This document shows, piece after piece, positions 53,208 through 62,218 of a stretch of DNA of 64,000 bases; the stretch's first letter is position 1; each line of letters begins with the position of its first letter. The notes beneath the pieces are model-generated. The model had not been told where the DNA came from, did not search any database, and worked only from the letters and a program-made list of their open reading frames with translations. Origin of the DNA: Candidatus Frackibacter sp. WG13 (GTDB taxonomy: Bacteria > Bacillota > Halanaerobiia > Halobacteroidales > Acetohalobiaceae). The stretch covers positions 6,973 to 70,972 of the forward strand of contig NZ_FOTT01000001.1 in the NCBI RefSeq assembly GCF_900114655.1, in the 5' to 3' direction. Position numbers and translations under genes: made by a program.

Positions 53208-53363
53208 TTGAGAAAACATAGCAAACTATACTTACAAGAAGCGACTAAACTACTAAGAGAAATAAAGATGCATAAGTCTAAAAAATTAAGTAAAAATTGT
53301 GGAATTTCCAACATTATTGCTGGGTTTTACTTGTTGATTGGAAGAATTCAAAGAACAAAATAA
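53208..53363 (+). CDS. 51-aa basic hypothetical peptide
   Basis: TTG at 53208 with AGAGGGGG upstream. Highly basic and partly hydrophobic: RKHSKLYLQEATKLLREIK head and IIAGFYLLIGRIQRTK end with one Cys. Ends inside a bidirectional terminator. Not recognised; plausible as a small gene by start, stop and terminator. Confidence 0.55.
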   Translation: MRKHSKLYLQEATKLLREIKMHKSKKLSKNCGISNIIAGFYLLIGRIQRTK

Positions 53364-53390
53364 GTCCGTGAATTCACGGACTTATTAAAT
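53361..53390. terminator. Bidirectional terminator
   Basis: TAAGTCCGTGAATTCACGGACTTA is an inverted repeat of 24 bp closing on itself, between genes that converge. The first bases are the stop of the 51-aa ORF, and the minus gene's stop lies inside its other arm at 53374. Confidence 0.85.
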
Positions 53391-54045
53391 TTTTATTCTT
53401 ATACTTTAAACTCTTTTTAGGTGAATTAAATAGTTGTTCTTTCCCTAATCCATTAAAACTTCGTAATGATTTAATGATTATCTCAACCTCAGGAAACTCT
53501 CTTATATAAACTAAAGGATAAGAAATGTAGTCATTAGGCTGAATAGTTGCTGGAATGACTACTTTAAATTGATAAGTATTATATACTGATTCAGTTCTAG
53601 GATTAATAATATTAACTTCATAATTAAGCTGGATGTGGGAGATTAGTCGTCTTCCTGAATTAAAAAGATTGATATATAGATAAGTTTCATCCGGAGCTAC
53701 TGACATAAATTGTTTATCATTATCAAATTCACCGACTAATAAATCTTCGTTTTCTATAAACTCCTCTTTAACCTCATCCCTTTTTCTTTCAATAAACATA
53801 AATTTAATATCCTCTTCATATTCTTTTTCAAAGGATTCTTTCATAAAATTTAATGTCTTCTCCCCCATTTTTACATACTTCCAGGTAGCATAAGCTAATA
53901 TCAAACTAGTTAAAATAGACAATAACCCTGCATAACGATTTCCAAGCTTCATAGTCGTTATCAAAGCTAATTTTAAATTACTAAATTCATAAATCCCTAA
54001 TATAAATACTACTAATAATAAAATAATGACTTCTAAAATTTTCAT
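53374..54045 (-). CDS. Membrane-anchored hypothetical protein, architecture like 2462
   Basis: 223 aa with two membrane segments (about 3-20 and 36-56), then a beta-rich part with ETYLYINLFNSGRRLISHIQ and NDYISYPLVYI. The N-x-G-R-x-h pattern matches that of the 2462 protein in position. Starts GTGAGGTGAATGAAAATT-like with a weak ribosome site. Stop lies within the terminator stem. Unknown function. Confidence 0.65.
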   Translation of the reverse strand: MKILEVIILLLVVFILGIYEFSNLKLALITTMKLGNRYAGLLSILTSLILAYATWKYVKMGEKTLNFMKESFEKEYEEDIKFMFIERKRDEVKEEFIENEDLLVGEFDNDKQFMSVAPDETYLYINLFNSGRRLISHIQLNYEVNIINPRTESVYNTYQFKVVIPATIQPNDYISYPLVYIREFPEVEIIIKSLRSFNGLGKEQLFNSPKKSLKYKNKNLISP

Positions 54046-54213
54046 TCACCTCTTAGTGAGATTATCTAGTTAATAATATTCGCAGCTAAAACTAAGATTA
54101 TACTATCATATTATTCTTTACAAGTTATATATTTTCTTAAGAATTGTACATGATTATCTCTTATGCTGGAAACAATAGAAATATAACTTGAATCCTTAGT
54201 TGGGAGGTGAAAT

Positions 54214-54438
54214 ATGGAATATAAAGATGAACTTCAGGCTAGAATTAAAGAAGTAAAGAAAAGATTAACAGATAAAGACATCAACCAACATACAGAGAAG
54301 AAATTAAAAGAAGAGTTACAGACCTTGCTTTTAGACTATAATGAACTACAAGCACCACAAAAAGTTACTGTTGAGGATACTAATCATATCCCCTATGCTG
54401 TTTTTGACGCTGAAGATGTTAATAAATATTATGAATAA
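54214..54438 (+). CDS. 74-aa coiled-coil hypothetical protein
   Basis: Start after GGGAGGTGA. Highly charged helix DELQARIKEVKKRLTDKDIN and EKKLKEELQTLLLDYNEL, then a short acidic end. No membrane segment. Unknown, possibly a small spore or phage-type helper; no support for either. Confidence 0.7.
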   Translation: MEYKDELQARIKEVKKRLTDKDINQHTEKKLKEELQTLLLDYNELQAPQKVTVEDTNHIPYAVFDAEDVNKYYE

Positions 54439-54517
54439 CTCTTATCTAAATACATTATTTTAAATATTTAGGATATTATATTCATAACAAGATAATCAAA
54501 GGAGTGAAGTATTAGAT

Positions 54518-54772
54518 ATGTTAGAATCTTTTAAAAGTTTTCGTAACTTCCTTGCTAAACAGGTGGGTATGGCAGAAAAGATGGGAGTTTCTGATAACTC
54601 ATTAAGTAAAGCGACTAATCGACTTGCTGATTTTCTAGCCGACAATGTAGAACCTCGTAATAAAGAAGAAAAGATTTTAAAAGAATTATGGGCAGTAGCT
54701 TCAGAAGAAGAACAATCTACTTTGGCCAAATTAATTTTAAGAATGATTGAAGATACCGAACAGAAACATTAA
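54518..54772 (+). CDS. DUF3243 family protein (YmfJ-like)
   Basis: 84 aa. ESFKSFRNFLAKQVGMAEKM, SDNSLSKATNRLADFLADNV and LWAVASEEEQSTLAKLILRM match the DUF3243 family of spore formers. Ribosome site AAGGAGTGA. Ends 17 bp before a terminator. Probable sporulation-time expression, inferred from family. Confidence 0.88.
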   Translation: MLESFKSFRNFLAKQVGMAEKMGVSDNSLSKATNRLADFLADNVEPRNKEEKILKELWAVASEEEQSTLAKLILRMIEDTEQKH

Positions 54773-54789
54773 AGAAGTTAAATTTAAGC

Positions 54790-54827
54790 GAAGGGTGGAT
54801 ATTCATATAATATTCATCCTTCTTTTT
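54790..54827 (+). terminator. Terminator of the DUF3243 gene
   Basis: GAAGGGTGGATATT pairs with AATATTCATCCTTC (one G-U), followed by TTTTT. Confidence 0.8.
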
Positions 54828-54835
54828 ATTCAATT

Positions 54836-55012
54836 TTATTTATTCTTAGTTAGCCTTTGATAAGCAATTATCTTTTCATCTAAAGTCCTACTTAAGTCAA
54901 TTACTTTTTCTTTCAAATTAGCAGTCGTAAAATTGGCTTCGTATTGATTTAATTTACTGCGTAACTCTGAAATCTCCTGGCTTAGCCTCTGTTTCTTTAT
55001 TTGCTCAAGCAT
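54836..55012 (-). CDS. Spo0E-like aspartyl-phosphate phosphatase
   Basis: 58 aa from ATG 55012 (AGGAGG 10 bp before). Helical hairpin with the signature VIDLSRTLDEKIIAYQRL, matching Spo0E family SQ-x-LD-x-LI-x-x-Y (here with Ser-Arg). Removes phosphate from Spo0A or related regulators, delaying sporulation. Confidence 0.75.
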   Translation of the reverse strand: MLEQIKKQRLSQEISELRSKLNQYEANFTTANLKEKVIDLSRTLDEKIIAYQRLTKNK

Positions 55013-55235
55013 CTTTGCTTTTCCTCCTACAATATAATTCACTATCTATTCATTCTATAGGCTCTATTGTATAAAGTCTAATACAAGATTACAATGATAA
55101 TTATCACAATTATTGCTATTATTCACTAGTATGACTAATTAGCAAAATAATTGCAAATAAAAGAAGGATTTCAACCTCTTCTCCTTAAAGTTTATCTTAT
55201 ATAGACTAATATACTTCAAATGGAGTGAAAAGCAA

Positions 55236-55472
55236 ATGAAATTAATCTTTTTAGTATTAATTACGATATTAATTAATCTACCTTTCGGTGCTTATCGAAC
55301 TAAGACTAAAAAATTCTCATTAAAATGGTTTTTATCTATTCACATTCCAATACCTTTTATTTATTTAATGAGAATTAAATCTGGATATGGACTCAAAATT
55401 ATTCCACTTATGGTTCTAGCAGCATTTACTGGACAATTATTAGGAGGAAAAATAATAAAAAAGAGGGATTAA
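55236..55472 (+). CDS. 78-aa membrane hypothetical protein
   Basis: Two to three membrane segments: LIFLVLITILINLPFGAYR, then WFLSIHIPIPFIYLMRI, and a last segment IIPLMVLAAFTGQLLGG. Basic ends. Ribosome site TGGAGTGA. Overlaps the stop of the minus gene at 55469 by four bases at their ends. Known as a conserved small clostridial membrane protein by pattern only; function unknown. Confidence 0.75.
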   Translation: MKLIFLVLITILINLPFGAYRTKTKKFSLKWFLSIHIPIPFIYLMRIKSGYGLKIIPLMVLAAFTGQLLGGKIIKKRD

Positions 55473-55693
55473 TCTATGTGATTATCATAGTTCTCATCTG
55501 TTAATTGAATACTTAAAATATCTTCTATATTAAACATCTTTTCTTGTTTACGTAAATGACAGTAACCATATAATTTTTTATCTGTCATTTTATATGGATC
55601 TACTTGTTGATAGCGAATATCGCCTTGTGTATTCTTGTAAACCATCTTTACAGTCCGCTTCTCCCTAATACCAGTCTGTAGATCCTTCAACAT
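55469..55693 (-). CDS. WYL-domain-like small protein
   Basis: 74 aa. The pattern VKMVYKNTQGDIRYQQVDPY, LYGYCHLRKQEKMFNIEDI resembles the beta-sheet core of WYL ligand-binding domains, but with no helix-turn-helix. Ribosome site GGAGGG. Such stand-alone cores are rare; it may bind nucleotide or peptide signals. Inference from pattern. Confidence 0.6.
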   Translation of the reverse strand: MLKDLQTGIREKRTVKMVYKNTQGDIRYQQVDPYKMTDKKLYGYCHLRKQEKMFNIEDILSIQLTDENYDNHID

Positions 55694-55719
55694 AAGTCCT
55701 CCCTCCTATATCCTAATTT

Positions 55720-56022
55720 CTATTTTACCATTTTCTCCTCTTTCATTAAATGCATAGTTTTATCAGGATGATCCGTAACAACAAAGACTTCTTGGACCGA
55801 AGAACTAGTCTTAGCCAAGACTTTAATTCCTGTTGGTGTATTATATTTTAATTGTAAATAAGGCTCCATTCCACTACCACTACGTCGATTAATACGTCCT
55901 GGAATAATACTTTTAATTGTTTTTAAAGTCGCTAAATCTTCTAATAAAGGTAGTATATCTTCAATTATAGTATGTTCTTGTTTTATCTTATTAATTCGGT
56001 ACTTCCCACCCAAAATTATCAC
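55720..56022 (-). CDS. DUF2103-like small protein
   Basis: 100 aa. HTIIEDILPLLEDLATLK and IKSIIPGRINRRSG resemble DUF2103 proteins, annotated as possible metal-binding. Soluble. Starts with GTG/ATG after AAAGGAGTG, 27 bp upstream of the WYL-like gene on the same strand. Assignment tentative. Confidence 0.55.
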   Translation of the reverse strand: MIILGGKYRINKIKQEHTIIEDILPLLEDLATLKTIKSIIPGRINRRSGSGMEPYLQLKYNTPTGIKVLAKTSSSVQEVFVVTDHPDKTMHLMKEEKMVK

Positions 56023-56270
56023 TCCTTTCGCAATAGTCTCCTAACCAATAATTTTATTTATACTAAATTTTATCATATATAACTAGTATGATAAAGCTTT
56101 CACATAATTAATTATACTTAAATTAACGCACATGATACCTAGCATATGTATATTTCTATATATAATAAACAATTACCTGCTTAATTTTGTCGAAAAATTA
56201 CCAGTATTAATTTTATTAACTCTCCAAAGAATAATGTTAGAATATCAATAAAAAAGGAGTTGAAAATTTT

Positions 56271-56987
56271 ATGTTTAATCATGACAAGGAATTACTACAC
56301 GAAGTTAAAGTAGACCAACCTAACCCTGCTTATGCTGCTATGTTACAGGAGCAGTTAGGAGGCGCAAATGGAGAACTAAAAGCGGGCTTACAGTATTTCT
56401 CACAAAGTTTCCGTATTCAAGACCCAGAGATTAAAGATGTTTTCTTAGATATTGCTGCTGAAGAGTTCAGTCATGCTGAAATGGTTGCTCAAATGATTAC
56501 TATGCTAAATGGACATGATGTGGCTAATACTAATGATACCGTTGGCCAAATCGAATCACAAGTTCTTGGTGGTCTTTCCCCAATGCTAGCTAATGCTTCT
56601 GGAACCCCTTTTACTGGCAACTTCATTAACGTTACTGGTGACATTGCTGCTGATATTTTATCTAATATTGCAGCTGAGCAGCGTGCTAAAGTTGTTTATG
56701 AGTACCTCTATCGCCAAATTGACGATCAAGGAGTAAGAGAGACTATTGATTTCTTGCTTAATCGTGAAGAGGCTCATAATGCTTTATTTAGAGAAGCACT
56801 AAATAAAGTACAACAGAATCAAAATTCATCTAACTATGACTTTGGAGTTACTGAAGACTCTAGGCTTTACTTTGACTTATCTACCCCAGGTAGATATTTT
56901 GATAATCCTAACCCTACTCCTCCGTCTTTCAGTGACCCACAAGGCGATACTCAAACCCATACTTTTAATGACCCTGGCATGCATTAA
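56271..56987 (+). CDS. cotJC: Manganese catalase-type spore coat protein (CotJC family)
   Basis: 238 aa. Di-manganese four-helix bundle with ligands in NGELKAGLQYFSQSF, DIAAEEFSHAEMVAQMI and NIAAEQRAKVVYEYLYRQ with EEAHNALFREAL. The length exceeds minimal CotJC and has a Pro-rich tail (PNPTPPSFSDPQGD). Inner-coat proteins of this type detoxify peroxide. AAAGGAG before ATG; terminator follows. No cotJA/JB found nearby. Confidence 0.9.
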   Translation: MFNHDKELLHEVKVDQPNPAYAAMLQEQLGGANGELKAGLQYFSQSFRIQDPEIKDVFLDIAAEEFSHAEMVAQMITMLNGHDVANTNDTVGQIESQVLGGLSPMLANASGTPFTGNFINVTGDIAADILSNIAAEQRAKVVYEYLYRQIDDQGVRETIDFLLNREEAHNALFREALNKVQQNQNSSNYDFGVTEDSRLYFDLSTPGRYFDNPNPTPPSFSDPQGDTQTHTFNDPGMH

Positions 56988-57006
56988 AAGGAGTATAATA
57001 AAAACA

Positions 57007-57050
57007 AATCAAGGGCGATATGCTTAATTGAGCATATCTACCCTTGATTA
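57007..57050. terminator. Bidirectional terminator between cotJC and argH
   Basis: AATCAAGGG and GATATGCT pair with AGCATATC and CCCTTGATT; T-rich flank on both sides. Confidence 0.85.
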
Positions 57051-58424
57051 ATCTAATCCTAAAGCTTCTTTTTCATTTGTAATCACTCGTAAAACTTCTT
57101 CTTTTGCCGGACCACCTATAGAACTTCTTGCATCTACAACAGCCTCTAAAGCAATCTTATCATAAATATCACTAGTAAACTGATTTGAAAATTGCTGCCA
57201 TTCATCTAATCTTAAATCAGATAACTTCTTCTCTTTTTTTACACAATGGAGAACCGTCTTCCCTACCACTTCATGGGCTTCTCTAAATGGTAGACCTTTT
57301 TCAACTAAATAATCAGCTACATCAGTTGCATTAGTAAATCCATCTTCAGCTGTTGCTTCTACTCTTTCTTTCTTAAATGTTGTTTTAGATAACATCCGAG
57401 CAAATAATTCTAACGCTCCGGTTAAGGTATCTACAGTATCAAATAATCCTTCTTTATCTTCCTGCATATCTTTATTATAAGCTAGTGGTAATCCTTTCAT
57501 CACGGTTAAAAGTTGCATTAAATGACCGTAAACTCGCCCCGTCTTACCTCGAATTAGCTCAGGAACATCGGGGTTCTTCTTTTGTGGCATAATACTACTA
57601 CCTGTACAGAATGCATCATCAATATTAACGAAATTAAACTCCTGTGAAGTCCATAAAACTAATTCTTCACTAAACCTACTTAAATGCATCATCAATATTG
57701 AAGATGCAGATAAAAATTCAATTACAAAGTCTCGGTCACTAACTGTATCCAAACTATTCTGACTCACTCCATCAAATCCTAGTTCATCAGCTACAAATTG
57801 ACGGTCAATATCAAAAGTTGTTCCAGCTAAAGCACCTGCTCCTAAGGGTAAAACATTAGTCCTTTTATAACAGTCAATAAAACGTTCATAATCTCGTTTT
57901 AATTTGCTATAATAAGCTAATAAATGATGTGCTACTCTAACTGGCTGGGCTCGTTGTAAATGAGTATAGCCTGGCATTATAACATCAACATTCTCTTCAG
58001 CTAAGTTCAATAATACTTTTTGTAATTTCTCAATTAATCCTTTAATATCCTCAATTCGATCTTTAAGATAAAGACGCATATCGAGAGCTACTTGGTCATT
58101 TCTACTCCGAGCAGTATGTAACTTTCCTCCTACCGCGCCAATCTTATCAGTTAACCTCTTTTCAATATTCATATGAATATCTTCTAAAGCAACTTCAAAC
58201 TCAAATTCACCGGCTTCAATCTCTTCTAAAATTTCTTTTAATCCAGCGATAATTTGGTCTTTTTCTTCTTCAGTCAAGATGTCACAATGGGCTAACATCT
58301 TTACATGAGCAATGCTTCCTTGAATATCATATCTATATAATCGTTTATCAAACCCAATTGAGGAAGTGTACTCTTCTACTAATTGGTCTGTTTCTGCTTC
58401 AAATCTACCTCCCCATAATTTCAT
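57048..58424 (-). CDS. argH: Argininosuccinate lyase
   Basis: About 458 aa from ATG 58424 (MKLWGGRFE), with GGAGG 9 bp before it. Signature [20 protein letters not shown] with catalytic Ser. Splits argininosuccinate to arginine and fumarate. The start lies inside the end of the GNAT gene (20-bp overlap), so they are coupled. Confidence 0.97.
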   Translation of the reverse strand: MKLWGGRFEAETDQLVEEYTSSIGFDKRLYRYDIQGSIAHVKMLAHCDILTEEEKDQIIAGLKEILEEIEAGEFEFEVALEDIHMNIEKRLTDKIGAVGGKLHTARSRNDQVALDMRLYLKDRIEDIKGLIEKLQKVLLNLAEENVDVIMPGYTHLQRAQPVRVAHHLLAYYSKLKRDYERFIDCYKRTNVLPLGAGALAGTTFDIDRQFVADELGFDGVSQNSLDTVSDRDFVIEFLSASSILMMHLSRFSEELVLWTSQEFNFVNIDDAFCTGSSIMPQKKNPDVPELIRGKTGRVYGHLMQLLTVMKGLPLAYNKDMQEDKEGLFDTVDTLTGALELFARMLSKTTFKKERVEATAEDGFTNATDVADYLVEKGLPFREAHEVVGKTVLHCVKKEKKLSDLRLDEWQQFSNQFTSDIYDKIALEAVVDARSSIGGPAKEEVLRVITNEKEALGLD

Positions 58425-58926
58425 ATCCTTCTTCCTCCTTATCATCTTCGGAACCTTCAGTATTCAATTCTTTACTAATTACTGCTCTTGTGTAATCAGC
58501 ATCTTCTTTTAAATCAACAACCTTATAACCTAAACTTTTATAAAAATCAAGTAAACCTTTTAATCTATAAGCAGAGTATAGAGTAACTCGCTTGCCGCCT
58601 TTAGCTTTAACTCTTGCTTCTACTTCATTAATTAACCTCTGACCAACATTTCGATTTTGATATTTAGCTAATACACCTAGCCTACTTAAATAAAATGTCT
58701 CTCCATCTGATGAATGATAACGAACTGAACCAACAGGTTTATTATTTAAATAAGCAATTAATATCTCTTTCTTTTTAATCTCTCTTTTTACATCTTCTCT
58801 AGTTTCCAATAAAGCTGGCGTAGTCGGAAAGAGAGATGGATCATTATAATGTTGAAAAGCTCGTTTAGTTAAGTTAAATACCAAATCGCTATCAGCTAGC
58901 TCTGCTTTCTTAATTTTAATATCCAT
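58405..58926 (-). CDS. GNAT acetyltransferase overlapping argH, candidate N-acetylglutamate synthase
   Basis: 173 aa from ATG 58926 (AGGAGGG 8 bp before). GNAT pattern: [20 protein letters not shown], then the acetyl-CoA loop [20 protein letters not shown] and [16 protein letters not shown]. Its place between argG and argH, overlapping argH, suggests arginine biosynthesis, perhaps the glutamate N-acetyltransferase step that an ArgH-ArgA fusion does in some bacteria (known precedent). Substrate not proven. Confidence 0.8.
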   Translation of the reverse strand: MDIKIKKAELADSDLVFNLTKRAFQHYNDPSLFPTTPALLETREDVKREIKKKEILIAYLNNKPVGSVRYHSSDGETFYLSRLGVLAKYQNRNVGQRLINEVEARVKAKGGKRVTLYSAYRLKGLLDFYKSLGYKVVDLKEDADYTRAVISKELNTEGSEDDKEEEGYEIMGR

Positions 58927-58960
58927 GCTCTCTTCCCTCCTTATTTTAAAGTTTAAACTA

Positions 58961-60169
58961 TTATTCATTATTGACTTTACCATGCACCTTTAATGGCAAC
59001 CCAAATAATTCAATAAAACCGATTGCCGCATCGTGATTAAATGTATCTGATTTCTCATAAGTAGCTAAGTTCTCTTGGTATAATGAGTTATCAGATTTTC
59101 TACCAACTACTGTAGCATTTCCTTTATATAATTTTACTCTAATAGTACCGTTTACATACTGCTGAGTGCTATCAATAAATGCATCTAATGCTTCTCGTAA
59201 AGGTGAGAACCACTGACCATAATATGTTAACTCTGCATACTTTTCAGAAATTAATTCTTTATAATGATAAGTCTCTCGATCTAAAACTAAGTCTTCTAAA
59301 TGTCTATGAGCATCTAATAAAACCTCTGCCGCTGGTGCTTCATAGATTTCACGCGACTTAATTCCTACTAATCTATTTTCAACCATATCTACTCGACCAA
59401 CACCATGTTTAGCAGCAATCTCATTTAACTCATTTACTAATTCAACTGGCCCTAACTCTTCGCCATTAAGTGCTATTGGCTCACCATTTGCAAACGTAAC
59501 CTCTATGTATTCTGCTTCATCTGGAGCATCTTCTGGAGCAGCCGTAATCTGATAAACCTCTGCAGGTGGCTCAGCCCATGGATCTTCTAAAATTCCACAT
59601 TCAATACTAATCCCCCATAAATTACGATCAATACTATATGGATTTTCTTTCGTAGCTCCTACTGGAATATCATTCTCATTAGCATAATCGATCTCTTCTT
59701 CTCTAGAGCCAAATTCCCATTCTCGTAATGGAGCAACAATCTTGATATCTGGATCTAAAGCATGATATGACACATCAAACCTAACCTGGTCATTACCCTT
59801 TCCTGTACAGCCGTGAGCAACAGCATCTGCACCTTCCTTCTTAGCAATCTCAATCATCTTCTTAGCAATTAATGGTCGTGAATAAGCTGTAGCTAATGGA
59901 TATTTCCCTTCATACTTAGCTCCTGCTTTAAGCCCTTTAAAAGCATAGTCCTTCAAAAACTCTTCTTTTAAATCTTCAATATATATCTTGCTGGCACCTG
60001 TAGCCAATGCCTTCTCTTCTAAAGGCTCTAAATCTTCATTCTGTCCTACATCAGCGGCAAATGCAATTACTTCGGCATCATATTCATCTTTAATCCATTT
60101 AATTGCTACCGATGTATCTAACCCTCCTGAATACGCTAAAACAATCTTATTAATATCTTTCTTACTCAT
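58961..60169 (-). CDS. argG: Argininosuccinate synthase
   Basis: 402 aa. ATP-binding start [17 protein letters not shown], citrulline/aspartate motifs [13 protein letters not shown] and [11 protein letters not shown]. Joins citrulline and aspartate. Follows argF with a 58-bp gap. Confidence 0.98.
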   Translation of the reverse strand: MSKKDINKIVLAYSGGLDTSVAIKWIKDEYDAEVIAFAADVGQNEDLEPLEEKALATGASKIYIEDLKEEFLKDYAFKGLKAGAKYEGKYPLATAYSRPLIAKKMIEIAKKEGADAVAHGCTGKGNDQVRFDVSYHALDPDIKIVAPLREWEFGSREEEIDYANENDIPVGATKENPYSIDRNLWGISIECGILEDPWAEPPAEVYQITAAPEDAPDEAEYIEVTFANGEPIALNGEELGPVELVNELNEIAAKHGVGRVDMVENRLVGIKSREIYEAPAAEVLLDAHRHLEDLVLDRETYHYKELISEKYAELTYYGQWFSPLREALDAFIDSTQQYVNGTIRVKLYKGNATVVGRKSDNSLYQENLATYEKSDTFNHDAAIGFIELFGLPLKVHGKVNNE

Positions 60170-60227
60170 TATGACTCCTCCTTGAATATTATTATATTTT
60201 ATCTATCTCTTCTAATCTATTCATTAA

Positions 60228-61169
60228 TTATAGATCTTTTCCTTCATTATCTGCCATTAATTTTGCCATTATTGCCTTTTGTACATGCATTCTATTCTCT
60301 GCTTCATCAAAAACAACTGATTGTGGTCCGTCGATAACTTCATCAGTCATTTCCTGTCCTCTATAAGCAGGTAAACAATGCAAGAATATAGCATCATCTT
60401 TAGCTGTACTCATTAACTCTGTAGTTACTTGATAGCCATCAAAATCCTTCATTCTAGCTTCCTTCTCATCTTCATCCCCCATACTAGCCCAAGTATCGGT
60501 ATAGACTGCATCAGCATCTTTAACTGCTGCCTCTGGATCGTCAATAATCTCTACTTTACTACCACTTTTCTCTGCTTGTTTCTTCGCTTTAGCGATTATT
60601 TCTGAATTAGGCTTATAATCATCTGGAGTTGCTATGGCAACATCCATTCCTACTTTAGTAGTTCCTAATAATAATGAATTAGCTATATTATTTCCATCGC
60701 CAAGATAAGCTAGCTTCTTGCCTTCTAAATTCCCTTTCTTCTCTTGAATAGTATATAAATCAGCTAAAATCTGACAAGGATGTAAGAGATCAGTCAATCC
60801 ATTGATAACTGGAACTGTTCCCTCTTCAGCTAACTCCTCTACATCACTATGGTCATAAGTTCTAATCATAATCCCATCAATATATCTAGATAGAGTCTTA
60901 GCCGTATCACTAATTGACTCTCCTCTTCCTAACTGAATATCGTTAGAACTTAAGAATAAAGCATGCCCCCCTAATTGAAACATACCTGTTTCAAAAGAAA
61001 CTCTAGTTCTTGTTGATGATTTTTGGAAGATCATCCCTAAAGCCTTACCTGCTAAGATTGGATGATCAACTCCATTCTTTACTTCTTCCTTTAGTTTATC
61101 TGTCAATTCAAATATTCCCTCTATATCCTCAACTGTCAAATCCGCAACTGTTAATAAATGATTCTTCAT
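60228..61169 (-). CDS. argF: Ornithine carbamoyltransferase
   Basis: 313 aa. Carbamoyl-phosphate motif FQKSSTRTRVSFE, ornithine motif FLHCLPAYRGQEMTDEV, and HPCQILADLYT. Makes citrulline. First gene of the arginine operon, with an inverted-repeat leader and Arg-box-like DNA upstream. Confidence 0.97.
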   Translation of the reverse strand: MKNHLLTVADLTVEDIEGIFELTDKLKEEVKNGVDHPILAGKALGMIFQKSSTRTRVSFETGMFQLGGHALFLSSNDIQLGRGESISDTAKTLSRYIDGIMIRTYDHSDVEELAEEGTVPVINGLTDLLHPCQILADLYTIQEKKGNLEGKKLAYLGDGNNIANSLLLGTTKVGMDVAIATPDDYKPNSEIIAKAKKQAEKSGSKVEIIDDPEAAVKDADAVYTDTWASMGDEDEKEARMKDFDGYQVTTELMSTAKDDAIFLHCLPAYRGQEMTDEVIDGPQSVVFDEAENRMHVQKAIMAKLMADNEGKDL

Positions 61170-61185
61170 TACCTTTCACCCCTTG

Positions 61186-61240
61186 CATCTAGCTTTTTTA
61201 TAATTATACATGCTATAGAATAATTATGCAAGGGGTTTTA
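61186..61240 (-). promoter_or_regulatory. Arg-box-like operator and 11-bp inverted repeat before argF
   Basis: ACCCCTTGCAT and ATGCAAGGGGT (11 bp) flank AT-rich DNA with GCATAATTATTCT and GCATGTATAATTAT, which resemble tandem ArgR/AhrC boxes (TGAATAATTATTCA core). The outer repeat could also form an mRNA stem ahead of the argF ribosome site. Confidence 0.45.
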
Positions 61241-61245
61241 TGATT

Positions 61246-62124
61246 TTATTTGAAATTATATTCATTAATAAAATTTTCAACTCCAATTCTTGTTTTTGGG
61301 AAATCAATACCCTGCCTCTTTACTTTGCTACAATCTAACCTAAGGTCTCTTGGCTTATTAGCACTATATTTTTCATAATCAGGAATCAATATTCTTTCAG
61401 TCTTCTCTTCTGGCATTTGCAACTCTTCAAAAATCAACTTAGTAGTTTCATATCTACTTAATTCATTTTCACTGCCAAAGTGGTAGGCACCATAAGGTAA
61501 TTTAAAAACTTCTTCAATATTCCCAATCAAATCGTATACATACGTCATTCCTCGATATTCATTAACAGCAACCTTAATCCCTTCATTCCTCAAGATAGCA
61601 TTGAAGACTTGACTAAATATATTACTCCCCATCGGCATCTTACGTTCATAAGCACCATAAACCCAATTAAATCTTAAAATCCATAATTCATCTATAACTT
61701 CACGTAGTTTTTCTTCTGCTTTTAATTTTGTTTTTCCATATGTAGTATTAGGCACAGGATTATCCTCTTCTATATAAGGGCCAGTCTTTTGATTACCATT
61801 AAAGACTTGCTCTGTCGAGTAGAATACTAATTTAGCACCAATTTCTGCTGCTATCCTACCGATATGAACCGCACTTTTGGTATTAACTCGATAAGCTAAA
61901 TCAGGATTCTCTTCACAGGTATCAGTAGCCGCTATTGCTGCCCCATGTAAAATAATATCTGGATTCTCTTTTTTCAAAATTCTTTCTATCTTTTTGAAAT
62001 CAGTAATATCGGCATCTTTCCTAGTTAAACCAACTATCTCATACTTATCTTCATAATATCGTTGTAAACGAGAATTAATAAATCCTGTTGCCCCGGTTAA
62101 AAGTAACTTTGTCTTTTGCTTCAT
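61246..62124 (-). CDS. SDR-type reductase/epimerase (RfbD-like)
   Basis: 292 aa from ATG 62124; AAGGAG lies 12 bp before it, and the two earlier ATGs lack a site. Rossmann start LLLTGATGFINSRL (one Gly of the usual G-x-x-G-x-x-G changed), NAD-site HGAAIAATDTCEENPD, catalytic TTYGKTKLKAEE. Similar to dTDP-4-dehydrorhamnose reductase. No sugar cluster adjacent. Confidence 0.8.
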   Translation of the reverse strand: MKQKTKLLLTGATGFINSRLQRYYEDKYEIVGLTRKDADITDFKKIERILKKENPDIILHGAAIAATDTCEENPDLAYRVNTKSAVHIGRIAAEIGAKLVFYSTEQVFNGNQKTGPYIEEDNPVPNTTYGKTKLKAEEKLREVIDELWILRFNWVYGAYERKMPMGSNIFSQVFNAILRNEGIKVAVNEYRGMTYVYDLIGNIEEVFKLPYGAYHFGSENELSRYETTKLIFEELQMPEEKTERILIPDYEKYSANKPRDLRLDCSKVKRQGIDFPKTRIGVENFINEYNFK

Positions 62125-62218
62125 TGTTTGTTTCAACTCCTTATTATTCATCATTCAAGTTGCTTGCATCTTCAATTGATTATACTTATAAACTAATTAT
62201 TTAACTGATATTACTCTA

